From contig JAUSNO010000023.1 of the NCBI GenBank assembly GCA_030645915.1, positions 118,623 to 182,622 of the forward strand: DNA of 64,000 bases. The letters run 5' to 3'. Of the stretch, positions 51,561-60,240 are shown in pieces; the first letter of the stretch is position 1, and every line of letters starts with the position of its first letter. A program made the translations under genes and the position numbers. The notes below the pieces were generated by a model. It was not told where the DNA came from. It searched no databases and worked only from the letters and a program-made list of their open reading frames with translations. This DNA is from Undibacterium sp. Its GTDB lineage: Bacteria > Pseudomonadota > Gammaproteobacteria > Burkholderiales > Burkholderiaceae_D.

Positions 51561-54078
51561 GCGTTGGTCCGGTCTGGGCGAGTGACAATTGTTGCTGGAA
51601 GCGTTCTTTGAAGGTGTCGGCATCCGTCGGGCGTCCAAAGTAATAGCCTTGTACGTGGGTGCAGCCCATGCCTATCAGCATATCGACTTGTTCTTTTTTC
51701 TCTACTCCTTCCGCCACGACACGCAGGCCAAGACTTAAGGTCATGGCGATGATGGCGCTGGCAATTGCGGCGTCATCGGGGTTTTCGTGGATGTCATTGA
51801 TGAAGGATTTGTCGATTTTCAATTCGTCAATCGGAAAGCGTCTCAAGTAAGACAAGCTGGAATAGCCGGTGCCAAAATCATCCAATGAGATAGACAGGCC
51901 AAGATTTTTGAGCGCGCGTAAGGTAATGAGCGTGCTCCCCACGTCCTGCATTACCATGCTCTCGGTCAGCTCCAGAATGAAGTCGCTCGGTTTGGCGCCC
52001 GTGGCGGCAAAAATTGCCGCTACGCGTTCAGACAAGTCTTCCTGGCGGAACTGTCTGGATGACATGTTGATGGCAATTTTTAGTGGCGGCATGCCCTCGC
52101 TCTGCCAATTGATTTGCTGTCTGCAGGCTTCTGCCAGTACCCATTCGCCTAATGGCAAGATGAGACCGGTTTCTTCTGCCAGGGGGATAAATTCGATCGG
52201 ATGGATCAGCCCAATTTGTGGGTGGCGCCAGCGCACCAGGGCTTCCGCGCCGATAATGTCGTTAGTGATGACATCAATTTTCGGCTGATAGTGCAAGGTG
52301 AATTCGTTGCGTTCCAAACCACGGCGTAGTGCGCCTTCCATATTCAGGCGGCTAATGGCAGTGACGCCCATTTCCGGGATGAATTGCCTGACGCTATTGC
52401 GGCCGTGTTCCTTTACCCTGTACATGGCAATGTCGGCATAGCGCAACAAGGTCTCGCCGTTATCGCCATCTCGCGGGTAGAGCGAGATGCCGATGCTGGC
52501 GGTGACAAACATCTCGTGGCCTTCGACTTCAAACGGCCTCGATAAGGTGCTGAGTACTTTTTCGGCGATGACATCAACGTCATCGGTTTCTGGCAGATCG
52601 GTAAGGATAATCACGAATTCGTCGCCACCCAGTCGCGCCACGGTGTCAGTCTCTCTGACGCAACGGCTTAAGCGGTGCGCGACCTCTTTGAGTACCGTAT
52701 CGCCCGCGCCATGCCCGGAGCCATCGTTGATTAACTTGAAGTGATCCAGATCAAGCAGCATCAGTCCAACCGAGAGTTCCTGACGCTTGGCCCAGGCAAT
52801 GGCGTGCGTGATTCTGTCGTTGAGCAGATTGCGATTGGCAAGCCCGGTCAGGCTGTCGTGCGTGGCCTGATATTCCAGCTCCTTTTGATAGTTGACGCGT
52901 TCGCTGACGTCATTGATGACACTGACAAAATGCGTGGTGGCGGCGCCGCTGGCGTCTTTTACCGGCGAGATAAATAACTCGTTCCAGAACTGGCTGCCAT
53001 CCTTGCGGTAGTTGCGCAGCAACGCCCGGCCTTCGCGCTTTTCGCGCAGGGCGGCGCGGATTTCTTCGAGATCGGGTTGCGCCAGATCGTCACGGACCAG
53101 AAAGCGTCCTTCCCTGCCGATGACTTCTTCTGCGCTGTATCCGGTAATTCTGGCAAATGCCGGGTTGACATAGACGATGGAGTGATCGTTCTCGTCGCTG
53201 CGGGTAATCATGATGCCGTTGCTGGACGAGACCAGCGCCTGTTCGCGCAAGAGCAACGCCTGCTCTACCGCTTTGAGCTGCAGCTTATTGTCGCTGATAT
53301 CTTTTTTGACGGCGACCAGATGTGTCATGACGCCTAGTTCATTGTACAAAGGCGAAACGATTTGTCTCTCCCAGCACATGCTTTGATTTTTACGCCGGCT
53401 GAGAATTTCGCTCTCGCGATGTTCACCTACTTTAAGCGTCGTGTATTGCGCTCTGCAGACCTCGTCGAGGATATCGTTTGCATTCCATAGTACGGGTGTG
53501 TGGGTCACTTCCGATTGTGTAAAGCCCGACATCGCGGTGAAACTGGCATTGCAGTATTCCAGTTCGCCGAAGATGTTGGTAATCACGATGGCAAACGGAC
53601 TTTGCTCTACTGCCAGGGCAAAAATATCGCGGCTGTCTTGCAAGCTCTGGTGTTTTTGATGGAGTGGCAATGCGTTGATTGCGTCGCCCAGTTGGCTGAC
53701 CAATCTGCATAATAAAGTGTGGGCACTGCTTTCTGTTGCCAGCGAAAACGCTGCACTTACCCTTAATTGCCCCAGAAGCTCAGTCAATTTTTTGATCGGC
53801 AATACTAAAATTTCTGCTGTCTCGGCGCTGAACGCCGCCTGCCCGGACGATGTGGCACACGTCGCGTGCGCGTGCCCTGCCTGATCGCCTTGCCTGATGT
53901 CGATTTCAGCACTGAGATAGCCAGCTTTGCTGACCAGTATCTGGCAAAACCGGTCTATCATTTCAGGTAAATTTTTCGAATACCATAAGCAATTTGATAA
54001 CGCTCCCAACATCAGGAACCATTCATCCAGACGTCGCGACTCGTCGTCCAGGGTAATTGACTCTTCTGGTTTTATCAT
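51553..54078 (-). CDS. PAS-GGDEF-EAL protein (cyclic di-GMP turnover)
   Basis: An 841-residue soluble signalling protein. A GAF-like N-terminal region (1-145) is followed by two PAS domains (about 155-275 and 285-400), GGDEF (about 410-575) and EAL (about 585-835). The active site RLGGDEFVIIL is intact, and an RETD inhibitory I-site lies five residues before it. The EAL domain has EALVRW, NMSSRQF, DDFGTGYSS, LKIDKSFI and VAEGVE, so both cyclase and phosphodiesterase activities are possible. There are no membrane helices, so it acts in the cytoplasm. ATG 54078 is preferred over a TTG at 54129. Confidence 0.93.
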   Translation of the reverse strand: MIKPEESITLDDESRRLDEWFLMLGALSNCLWYSKNLPEMIDRFCQILVSKAGYLSAEIDIRQGDQAGHAHATCATSSGQAAFSAETAEILVLPIKKLTELLGQLRVSAAFSLATESSAHTLLCRLVSQLGDAINALPLHQKHQSLQDSRDIFALAVEQSPFAIVITNIFGELEYCNASFTAMSGFTQSEVTHTPVLWNANDILDEVCRAQYTTLKVGEHRESEILSRRKNQSMCWERQIVSPLYNELGVMTHLVAVKKDISDNKLQLKAVEQALLLREQALVSSSNGIMITRSDENDHSIVYVNPAFARITGYSAEEVIGREGRFLVRDDLAQPDLEEIRAALREKREGRALLRNYRKDGSQFWNELFISPVKDASGAATTHFVSVINDVSERVNYQKELEYQATHDSLTGLANRNLLNDRITHAIAWAKRQELSVGLMLLDLDHFKLINDGSGHGAGDTVLKEVAHRLSRCVRETDTVARLGGDEFVIILTDLPETDDVDVIAEKVLSTLSRPFEVEGHEMFVTASIGISLYPRDGDNGETLLRYADIAMYRVKEHGRNSVRQFIPEMGVTAISRLNMEGALRRGLERNEFTLHYQPKIDVITNDIIGAEALVRWRHPQIGLIHPIEFIPLAEETGLILPLGEWVLAEACRQQINWQSEGMPPLKIAINMSSRQFRQEDLSERVAAIFAATGAKPSDFILELTESMVMQDVGSTLITLRALKNLGLSISLDDFGTGYSSLSYLRRFPIDELKIDKSFINDIHENPDDAAIASAIIAMTLSLGLRVVAEGVEKKEQVDMLIGMGCTHVQGYYFGRPTDADTFKERFQQQLSLAQTGPTHE

Positions 54079-54144
54079 TGTTGTCTCTGAATCGTTATTT
54101 TTATAGTTGTTACTTATTTGTATTGCCAAAACACCGCGGACAGA

Positions 54145-54645
54145 TTAATCAATCATGCTGACCCAATCGCCAGATTTTCCTCCATGCTTTTCCAGTACGC
54201 GGATGTCGCTCATTACCATGCCACGGTCAACGGCCTTACACATGTCATAGATCGTCAGCAAGCCTATCTGCACGGCAGTTAACGCTTCCATTTCGACGCC
54301 GGTTTTGCCTACTGTCTCTACCTGTGCGGTGCAGTCTATTCTGGACTGCTTGGCATCAATGCGAAAATCAACTGTCACGCGTGTCAGTGCCAGCGGATGG
54401 CAAAGTGGAATCAGGTCGCTGGTGCGTTTGGCGGCCATGATGGCGGCAATGCGGGCAATACCCAGCACATCCCCTTTTTTTGCTGTACCTTGTTCGATGA
54501 TGGCCAGGGTTTCTGGCTTCATGTGAATATTGCCGGTGGCAATGGCGGTGCGATGCGTTTCTTTTTTATCCGCTACATCGACCATGTGCGCCTGACCAGT
54601 GCTGTCAAAATGGGTCAGTCCGCCGTTATTTGATGAGCTTGTCAT
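54145..54645 (-). CDS. moaC: Cyclic pyranopterin monophosphate synthase
   Basis: A 166-residue Moa[75 protein letters not shown] with the active-site Lys and Asp. It acts with MoaA in molybdopterin precursor synthesis. It is alone here, upstream of and 66 nt from the GGDEF-EAL gene on the same strand and divergent from the M48 protease. Confidence 0.97.
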   Translation of the reverse strand: MTSSSNNGGLTHFDSTGQAHMVDVADKKETHRTAIATGNIHMKPETLAIIEQGTAKKGDVLGIARIAAIMAAKRTSDLIPLCHPLALTRVTVDFRIDAKQSRIDCTAQVETVGKTGVEMEALTAVQIGLLTIYDMCKAVDRGMVMSDIRVLEKHGGKSGDWVSMID

Positions 54646-54733
54646 AGGAGAATTTAAGTTGGAAAGAGAAGCGAGAGAGAAATAATAACTGCAACAAAAT
54701 GGAACAAAACTTTTTTTTGAGTATCATAGCACC

Positions 54734-56275
54734 GTGAAATCAAAACTCTCTGTCTGCAAAGTGAAATTATTGTCTGTGGCGATCGTGGCTACTTTGTGTC
54801 TTGCCCCCGCCATTTTTGTGCCAGGCACCAGTTTGGCTCAAAACTTACCCACTTTGGGCGATACTGCGCGTGAAGATTTGTCTCCCTTGATGGAGCGCAA
54901 GGTGGGTGAGCAAATCATGCAAAGCGTGCGCCGCGATCCCGATTATCTCGATGACGGCCCGGTCTCCGAATATCTGAATAAACTGGGCAATACCTTATTG
55001 GAAAAACGACCGGACGCGCGTGGCGAAACCGCCTATGATTTTCAGTTTTTTGCCGTACGCGATCCTGTCTTGAATGCCTTCGCCTTTCCTGGCGGTTTTA
55101 TCGGCTTTCATTCCGGGCTGATTCTGGCGGCACAAAGCGAATCTGAACTGGCATCGGTGATGGGACATGAAATTGGTCATGTGTCACAACGGCATATCGC
55201 ACGCATGATCGGTAGCCAAAAACAAGACGTGCTGATCCCGCTTGCCGCATTACTGCTCGCTGCGTTGGCTGCACGCTCCAGTCCGGATGCCGCAATGGCG
55301 TTGGTGATGGGTGGGCAGGGGCTGACCGTGCAACGGCAGATTAATTTTACGCGCGAGGCTGAGCGGGAGGCGGACCGTGTCGGCTTCCAGATCTTGCGCG
55401 ATGGCGGTTACGACACTGCCGGCATGGTGAGTTTTTTTGGTCGCCTGCAACATGCTTCACGTAATTACACCGACAATGGTTTGTCCTATCTGCGCAGCCA
55501 CCCGCTGACTGGCGAACGTATGGCAGATATTCAGGGGCGCATGCTGGATCAGCGGTACAAGCAACGCGTTGATGGCCTTGATTTTTATCTGGCGCAAACA
55601 CGCGTGCGGGTATTGCAGGACAGCTCCGCCCAAGGCCTGCTGGACGCCGCCACTTTTTTTAACGCACAGGTAAAAACGGCGCAGGAAGAAGGCGTGATCA
55701 GTGCCGAATACGGGCTGGCTTTTGTTGCGTATAAGCAGCATGACTATGCCAGGGCCTTGAAGCTGCTCAATCAGCTGATTAAAAAAGTCGAACAATCGCC
55801 CGCGCAGAAAAAATGGTTAACCCAAACCAGCGCTTTTGCCAGTTTGGCTATTGATATCCATTTGGCCAATCAACAAACCGATGTCGCGATTAAGATAGCA
55901 GAAACAGCCTTGCAGGATTTGCCTTTGTCGCGCGGTATCGTGTATCAATATGCCGAGGCGCTGATCGCTGCGAACCGAACCGACGAGGCTGGCACTTTCT
56001 TGCGTGATCAGGTTTTGCTCTACCGGCACGAGGCAGCATTGCAAAATTTACTGGCGAAGTCGTATGCGGTACAAGGCAAACAGGCGCTGCAACACATTGC
56101 GCTGGCGGAAGCTTATGCCATTGACGGCGCTTTGCCCGCGGCCTTGCAGCAACTTGACATTGCCCGTCGTGACCCGGATGTGCAGTACTTCGATTTGTCG
56201 GTGATCGATGCCCGTGAGCGTGAATGGAAAGAAAAGCGCCGCGAAGAAATCCTGGACGAAAAAAAGAACAAGTGA
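54734..56275 (+). CDS. M48-family periplasmic metalloprotease with TPR-like C-terminus (BepA-like)
   Basis: A 513-residue protein with a signal peptide (hydrophobic LLSVAIVATLCLAPAIFV, cleavage near SLAQ). The zinc site is HEIGH at residues 145-149, with the third ligand Glu in EAEREADRVG. The C-terminal 200 residues are helical repeats. This matches BepA (YfgC), which handles outer-membrane protein assembly and degrades misfolded LptD/BamA. The frame has a GTG start at 54734 without a clear ribosome-binding site; no ATG is found near the signal peptide. Confidence 0.9.
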   Translation: MKSKLSVCKVKLLSVAIVATLCLAPAIFVPGTSLAQNLPTLGDTAREDLSPLMERKVGEQIMQSVRRDPDYLDDGPVSEYLNKLGNTLLEKRPDARGETAYDFQFFAVRDPVLNAFAFPGGFIGFHSGLILAAQSESELASVMGHEIGHVSQRHIARMIGSQKQDVLIPLAALLLAALAARSSPDAAMALVMGGQGLTVQRQINFTREAEREADRVGFQILRDGGYDTAGMVSFFGRLQHASRNYTDNGLSYLRSHPLTGERMADIQGRMLDQRYKQRVDGLDFYLAQTRVRVLQDSSAQGLLDAATFFNAQVKTAQEEGVISAEYGLAFVAYKQHDYARALKLLNQLIKKVEQSPAQKKWLTQTSAFASLAIDIHLANQQTDVAIKIAETALQDLPLSRGIVYQYAEALIAANRTDEAGTFLRDQVLLYRHEAALQNLLAKSYAVQGKQALQHIALAEAYAIDGALPAALQQLDIARRDPDVQYFDLSVIDAREREWKEKRREEILDEKKNK

Positions 56276-56313
56276 CCGCTTGCAGAAATGTCAGCAACTC
56301 AGTAACTCAGTAA

Positions 56314-56922
56314 CTACGCATTTTCCGGGATGGATACATAAGCGCAAGTTGTCATCAGGGTGCTTAGCTCTCCGTGCCGGATCTCCATGATCCGTTGTGA
56401 TGGCGCCAGTTTGATGCACAACGCTTGATGATAGTCATCACTTTCCAGCCATCTTGTCAAAGCTTCATCCGATGCCGGTTCGCCATTGATTTGCAAGTCG
56501 TTCAGACAGTTTGCCAGGTCTCTGTCATCGAGCTGAGCCAGTATTTCACCAGCGCGCAGCAGCATTTTGCCTTCTCCGCTTAAAAAAACCGCATCGATAT
56601 CCGCCAGGACAGCACCGGTATGCAGCACAAAGCCCGCTTCCGGCGATGTATGCGCGATATATGGCGCGGCTTCCAGATCAACGTAAACACGTTGCGGTCC
56701 ATTTTGAAAATACCAGCGGCCTTGCTCATCGTGTTGATAATTGCGATTGATGAAACCTAGCAGGGTTGCGTTGCGAATCTTATCGCCTGGTAGCTTGAGC
56801 GCTTGCGCCCGCTCATCGCGCATGCGCCAGTTGCCGCGCGCATCCAGCGCCAGCCAGCCGAAGCAGTGCGGCACATCGGGCCATTTGGCGAGCGCCGCTT
56901 TGACAATCTCATCCATGTGCAT
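56314..56922 (-). CDS. Conserved betaproteobacterial protein of unknown function
   Basis: A 202-residue soluble protein, MDEIVKAALAKWPDVPHCFGWLALDARGNWRMRDE at the start, then RNATLLGFINRNYQHDEQGRWYFQNGPQRVYVDLEAAPYI. It has no signal peptide or membrane helix. I recognise it as a DUF-type protein common in Burkholderiales but cannot name the family with certainty. It lies 8 nt after the YheT-like hydrolase gene, so the two are co-transcribed. Confidence 0.75.
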   Translation of the reverse strand: MHMDEIVKAALAKWPDVPHCFGWLALDARGNWRMRDERAQALKLPGDKIRNATLLGFINRNYQHDEQGRWYFQNGPQRVYVDLEAAPYIAHTSPEAGFVLHTGAVLADIDAVFLSGEGKMLLRAGEILAQLDDRDLANCLNDLQINGEPASDEALTRWLESDDYHQALCIKLAPSQRIMEIRHGELSTLMTTCAYVSIPENA

Positions 56923-56930
56923 GTTTCATT

Positions 56931-57902
56931 TTATTTTCCGTCAAAAAAATGCAATATCTTGTTTGGCAGCCAGTTCAGGTTGCCCGGCAAAGTGCCTGTT
57001 GCAAAACCAACGTGGCCGCCGTGCTGCGGGTATTCCAGCGTGACATGGGTTGAGGCTTTTCTCGGCAAATGCCGGGCTGGCAGGAAGGGATCATTTTGTG
57101 CATTCAGCACCAGGGTGGTGACACTGATGTCTTGCAGTATATGTTTGGCGCTGGCGCGATGCCAGTAGTCATTGGTGTCACGGTAACCGTGCAGCGGAGC
57201 GGTGATAATGTTATCGAACTGATACAGATTTTTTGCCTGCAACATGGCGTCGCGATCAAACAGGCCGGGAAATTGCGCTAGCTTTTGCAGGCATTTTGGC
57301 TTCAGTGTTTGCAGGAAATTGCGCGTGTAAAGCATATTGAATCCGCTCGATAACGAAGCGCCGCCCGCCGCTAAATCGAGCGGCGCAGAGATGGCACAAG
57401 CGGCATCAACGATATGCGCCTGCTGCTGAGATTCACCCAGCCAGCGCAAGAGCGCATTGCCGCCTAGCGACACACCGCAGGCATAGAATTTTCCTGCCGG
57501 ATGATCGGCTCGATAAGATTTTTGCAATTTCTGGATAATCCAGCCAACTTCTTGCGCATCGCCAGAATGATAAAAGCGAGGCGCATGGTTCAATTCGCCC
57601 GAGCAGCCGCGAAAGTGTGGCACCGCGCCTGACCAGCCCCTGGAAACTAGCTGAGCCATTAAGGCGCGTGCATAGTGACTGTCGCTGGACCCTTCGAGGC
57701 CATGAAACAAAACGACAAAAGGTGCACCCGGCGCACCATCGACAAAATCAACGTCAATGAAATCACCATCGGGTGCGGCCCAGCGTTCGCGTCGATAAAC
57801 TACTTCCGGTTTGCGCAGATATAACGCGGGATAAATGGTTTGCAGATGTCCGCCAGGCAACCAGCGTGGGGGGCGGTAGTGCATAGAGGTATTGGTCGAC
57901 AC
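56931..57902 (-). CDS. YheT-like alpha/beta hydrolase
   Basis: A 323-residue hydrolase. PPRWLPGGHLQTIYPAL at the N-terminus is a mark of the YheT/AB-hydrolase-4 family. The oxyanion region is LFHGLEGSSDSHYARAL, the nucleophile Ser is in CGVSLGGNALLRWLG, and the Asp and His are in NAQNDPFLP and HGGHVGF. The substrate is unknown, probably an ester or thioester. The GTG at 57902 directly follows the stop of the SnoaL-like gene; ATG at 57884 is an alternative start. Confidence 0.88.
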   Translation of the reverse strand: MSTNTSMHYRPPRWLPGGHLQTIYPALYLRKPEVVYRRERWAAPDGDFIDVDFVDGAPGAPFVVLFHGLEGSSDSHYARALMAQLVSRGWSGAVPHFRGCSGELNHAPRFYHSGDAQEVGWIIQKLQKSYRADHPAGKFYACGVSLGGNALLRWLGESQQQAHIVDAACAISAPLDLAAGGASLSSGFNMLYTRNFLQTLKPKCLQKLAQFPGLFDRDAMLQAKNLYQFDNIITAPLHGYRDTNDYWHRASAKHILQDISVTTLVLNAQNDPFLPARHLPRKASTHVTLEYPQHGGHVGFATGTLPGNLNWLPNKILHFFDGK

Positions 57903-58334
57903 TTAATGCAGGACGCTGGCTTTGAATAAATCCAACGGCGCTTCACCTGCGGCGACCGAGGCATGATGTGTCGCAATGCGCCAGCCGTGCGGTGTCTTGA
58001 CGTAAACGTTGGTGGCCAGAATGTGCATCTCTTGTGATTTGTCCGACTTGCGCTGGACTTCTTCTATCACGCTATGGACGGCGGTAAGCATATTGTGCAT
58101 GGCATGGAGTTGACGTGGATGGATGTGCACGCTGCCACGTTCAAAAATAGCTTCCCACGATGCGCGGATTGCGGCATGGCCGACCAGGCGTGGTGCGCCT
58201 GGGTGGATGCAGACGATCTCTTCATCCTCTGCCCATAACGCCATTAAACCCTCAATGTCAGCGCGGCTGATGGCGTCATAAAAAGTAGTTTCAAGCTCAT
58301 CAGCACTGCCGTTAAGCTGTTTTTTTACGGACAT
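57903..58334 (-). CDS. SnoaL/NTF2-like protein
   Basis: A 143-residue protein of the cone-shaped NTF2-like fold: ELETTFYDAISRADIEGLMALWAEDEEIVCIHPGAPRLVGHAAIRASW is typical, ending with GWRIATHHASVA. Members act as small-molecule isomerases, hydrolases or binding proteins. No reaction can be assigned. It is the first gene in the operon with the YheT-like hydrolase and the unknown protein. Confidence 0.82.
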   Translation of the reverse strand: MSVKKQLNGSADELETTFYDAISRADIEGLMALWAEDEEIVCIHPGAPRLVGHAAIRASWEAIFERGSVHIHPRQLHAMHNMLTAVHSVIEEVQRKSDKSQEMHILATNVYVKTPHGWRIATHHASVAAGEAPLDLFKASVLH

Positions 58335-58359
58335 GAATTATCCTGCGTATTTGTGTAGG

Positions 58360-58444
58360 TACTGGTAGGGAGTATTGATGAATTTTTTGTCATCACGCAC
58401 TATCTATGTGCGTGATGGCATGGTAAATCAATATACTCCCTATC
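58360..58444. repeat. Palindromic repeat with nested hairpin (motif TACTGGTAGGGAGTATT)
   Basis: TAGGGAGTATTGAT near 58365-58378 is mirrored by ATCAATATACTCCCTA at 58428-58443 with a 2-nt insertion. Inside is a perfect 10-bp stem CATCACGCAC/GTGCGTGATG around TATCTAT (58390-58416 region). The left end matches the motif copies at 16213 and 20772. It lies between the SnoaL-like gene start and the zinc-finger gene end. Confidence 0.65.
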
Positions 58445-58456
58445 ATTCTTTTAATG

Positions 58457-58666
58457 TTAATGCGCCTTCAGCACGGTTCCCGCGGCCAATTTGTATTGGG
58501 TTCCGCAATATGGGCATGTCGCTGTACCGCCATGCGCCAAATCGAGAAACACGCGCGGATGCGATGACCACAGCGGCATGGCAGGATTCGGGCAATGCGC
58601 CGGTAAATCCTTGGCTTGCAGTTCGACGACAGCGACGGGTGTGTTGACAGATGTGTTGGCTTGCAT
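58457..58666 (-). CDS. Small zinc-finger protein (zf-CHCC type)
   Basis: A 69-residue protein. CPNPAMPLWSSHPRVFLDL with HGGTATCPYCGTQY gives the Cys-His-Cys-Cys zinc-binding pattern of the zf-CHCC family, related to a mitochondrial complex I accessory subunit. Its role in bacteria is not established. It stands alone between two palindromic elements. Confidence 0.82.
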   Translation of the reverse strand: MQANTSVNTPVAVVELQAKDLPAHCPNPAMPLWSSHPRVFLDLAHGGTATCPYCGTQYKLAAGTVLKAH

Positions 58667-58767
58667 GAGTTTCTCCGGATGATCATGAATATGTCGTGAT
58701 TTTAACGGATTACGTATGCGCTGAGGTTAAGTTTGAGATTGAGCTGGCGATTGCATCGGGCAAACCA

Positions 58768-58966
58768 CTGCAATTCTCATTTCAAAAGTTGAAATATATT
58801 GACGAGGTATTTTTTATCTCTTTCGTGCTCTTTTTCGTGTTTTTCGTGTTCAAGGTGTTGATTTTCTTCTCGTTATTTTAAAAAAACAGCTTTTGGAACA
58901 CGAAATGCACGAACAGAGCCGAAAAGCACGAAAGAATGATGCGTTCATTTTTGAAATGAGAATTGC
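58768..58966. mobile_element. MITE-like palindromic insertion with 11-bp flanking direct repeat
   Basis: Perfect 18-bp terminal inverted repeats (GCAATTCTCATTTCAAAA at 58770-58787, its reverse complement at 58949-58966) enclose an imperfectly self-complementary interior that repeats TTTCGTG on the left and CACGAAA on the right. The element is flanked by CGGGCAAACCA at 58757-58767 and 58967-58977, an exact direct repeat like a target-site duplication. It holds no open frame and sits 77 nt upstream of azlC. The rest of the 58667-59053 gap shows only probable promoter sequence. Confidence 0.7.
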
Positions 58967-59053
58967 CGGGCAAACCAGGCGTATCCGACAATGACTCGCT
59001 TTCGTCGGTACAATGGCGGGTTTTCCCTTTTTACCGTTGAATCGCGACGATAC

Positions 59054-59779
59054 ATGCAGACTGAAATCGATAAAGCCGCCTTCAAGGAGGGGCTGAAAAT
59101 AGGCATGCCCACCTGGTTCGGTGTCGGTGCGTGGGGCTTGGTGGTCGGCGTTGCCATGATTAAGGCAGGCTTGAGTTTGCCGCAAGCTTTCGGCATGACC
59201 TTTATTGTTTTTGCCGGATCGGCTCAGCTCGCTTCCCTGCCATTGATTGCTGTCCATGCGCCGGCGTGGGTTATCTTTGCGACTGCCCTGGTGGTGAATT
59301 TGCGATTCGTGATTTTTTCTGCGATTTTGGCGCCGCATTTCTACCACCTTCCATGGCTCACCCGCGCCAAGATGGGATTTTTTAGCGGAGATATTTCCGT
59401 TGCCTTGTTTATCCAGCGCTATCCTGAATTCGGCCAGGAACAAGGCAAACTGGCGTACCTGAAAGGACTGGTTTATCCGAATTGGGGCTCGTGGCAAATA
59501 GGTTCGGTGATCGGTATTTTGCTTGGTAGCCAGGTTCCCACGCACTGGGGCCTTGGTTTTGCCGGCACTTTGGCGATTCTGTGCGTGATGTTGCCCTTGG
59601 TAATTAATAAGGCCGCCATTGCAGGGGTGGCAGTGTCGGGAGTTGTCGCCATGCTGACAGCCAAACTTCCGTATAAATTAGGTCTGTTGATCGCTGTGGT
59701 GATCGGTATGGTGGCCGCGATGATGCTTGACGAATGGCTGGAGCGAAAGCGCGATCAAGATGGAGACGAGCATGAGTGA
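59054..59779 (+). CDS. azlC: AzlC-family branched-chain amino acid exporter, large subunit
   Basis: A 241-residue membrane protein with seven or so helices: AAFKEGLKIGMPTWFGVGAWGLVVG, FIVFAGSAQLASLPL, TALVVNLRFVIFSAILAPHFYHLP and SGDISVALFIQRYPE are the AzlC motifs. With AzlD it exports branched-chain amino acids or analogues. The ATG at 59054 is chosen by alignment to the family; the frame is open to 58991, toward the palindromic insertion. It overlaps azlD by 8 nt. Confidence 0.88.
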   Translation: MQTEIDKAAFKEGLKIGMPTWFGVGAWGLVVGVAMIKAGLSLPQAFGMTFIVFAGSAQLASLPLIAVHAPAWVIFATALVVNLRFVIFSAILAPHFYHLPWLTRAKMGFFSGDISVALFIQRYPEFGQEQGKLAYLKGLVYPNWGSWQIGSVIGILLGSQVPTHWGLGFAGTLAILCVMLPLVINKAAIAGVAVSGVVAMLTAKLPYKLGLLIAVVIGMVAAMMLDEWLERKRDQDGDEHE

Positions 59780-60095
59780 TGCTGAGGTTTGGCTGGTCAT
59801 TGCCCTGCTGGCATTGGCAACGTTTATCGCACGCAGTTCGTTTTGGCTGGTCGGGCATCATATCAATTTGCCAAAGCGGGTGCAGGAGGCATTGCGTTAT
59901 GCGCCGGCATGCGCGCTGGCCGCGATTATTGTGCCTGATTTTTTAATGAGTGAAGGGCAGATGGCCATCGGTTTCGATAATCCCCGTTTGATTGCCGGAA
60001 TCGCTGCCACGGCATTTTTTCTGATGAAACGCAATATGTTGCTCACCATTATTTTTGGCATGGCCGTGTATACCTATATTCGGCTGGGTTTGTAG
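59772..60095 (+). CDS. azlD: AzlD-family transporter small subunit
   Basis: A 107-residue protein with four helices: VWLVIALLALATFIARSSFWLV, then RVQEALRYAPACALAAIIVPDFL. These are the conserved AzlD features. GGAG at 59762-59765 directs the ATG at 59772, so translation starts just before the azlC stop and is coupled to it. The 60096-60239 gap carries a TTGTTAAAATACG box near 60186-60198 that is probably the pgk promoter. Confidence 0.88.
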   Translation: MSDAEVWLVIALLALATFIARSSFWLVGHHINLPKRVQEALRYAPACALAAIIVPDFLMSEGQMAIGFDNPRLIAGIAATAFFLMKRNMLLTIIFGMAVYTYIRLGL

Positions 60096-60240
60096 TTTTG
60101 TTAGTGGTTTTTTTGTAGTTTTATTACTGAGTTTCAATCTGGCATGGATAAATGCCCATAAAAACGGTAGGGATGGCAGTCTGTTTTTGTTAAAATACGC
60201 GTCTTGTTCCCTGAATTAACCTCTCTCTGGCCACTCATCC

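Noticed and set aside
58696..58881. Short plus-strand frame (61 codons) at the MITE-like element
   Set aside because: Its Phe-rich translation comes from the TTTCGTG repeats of the palindromic element.
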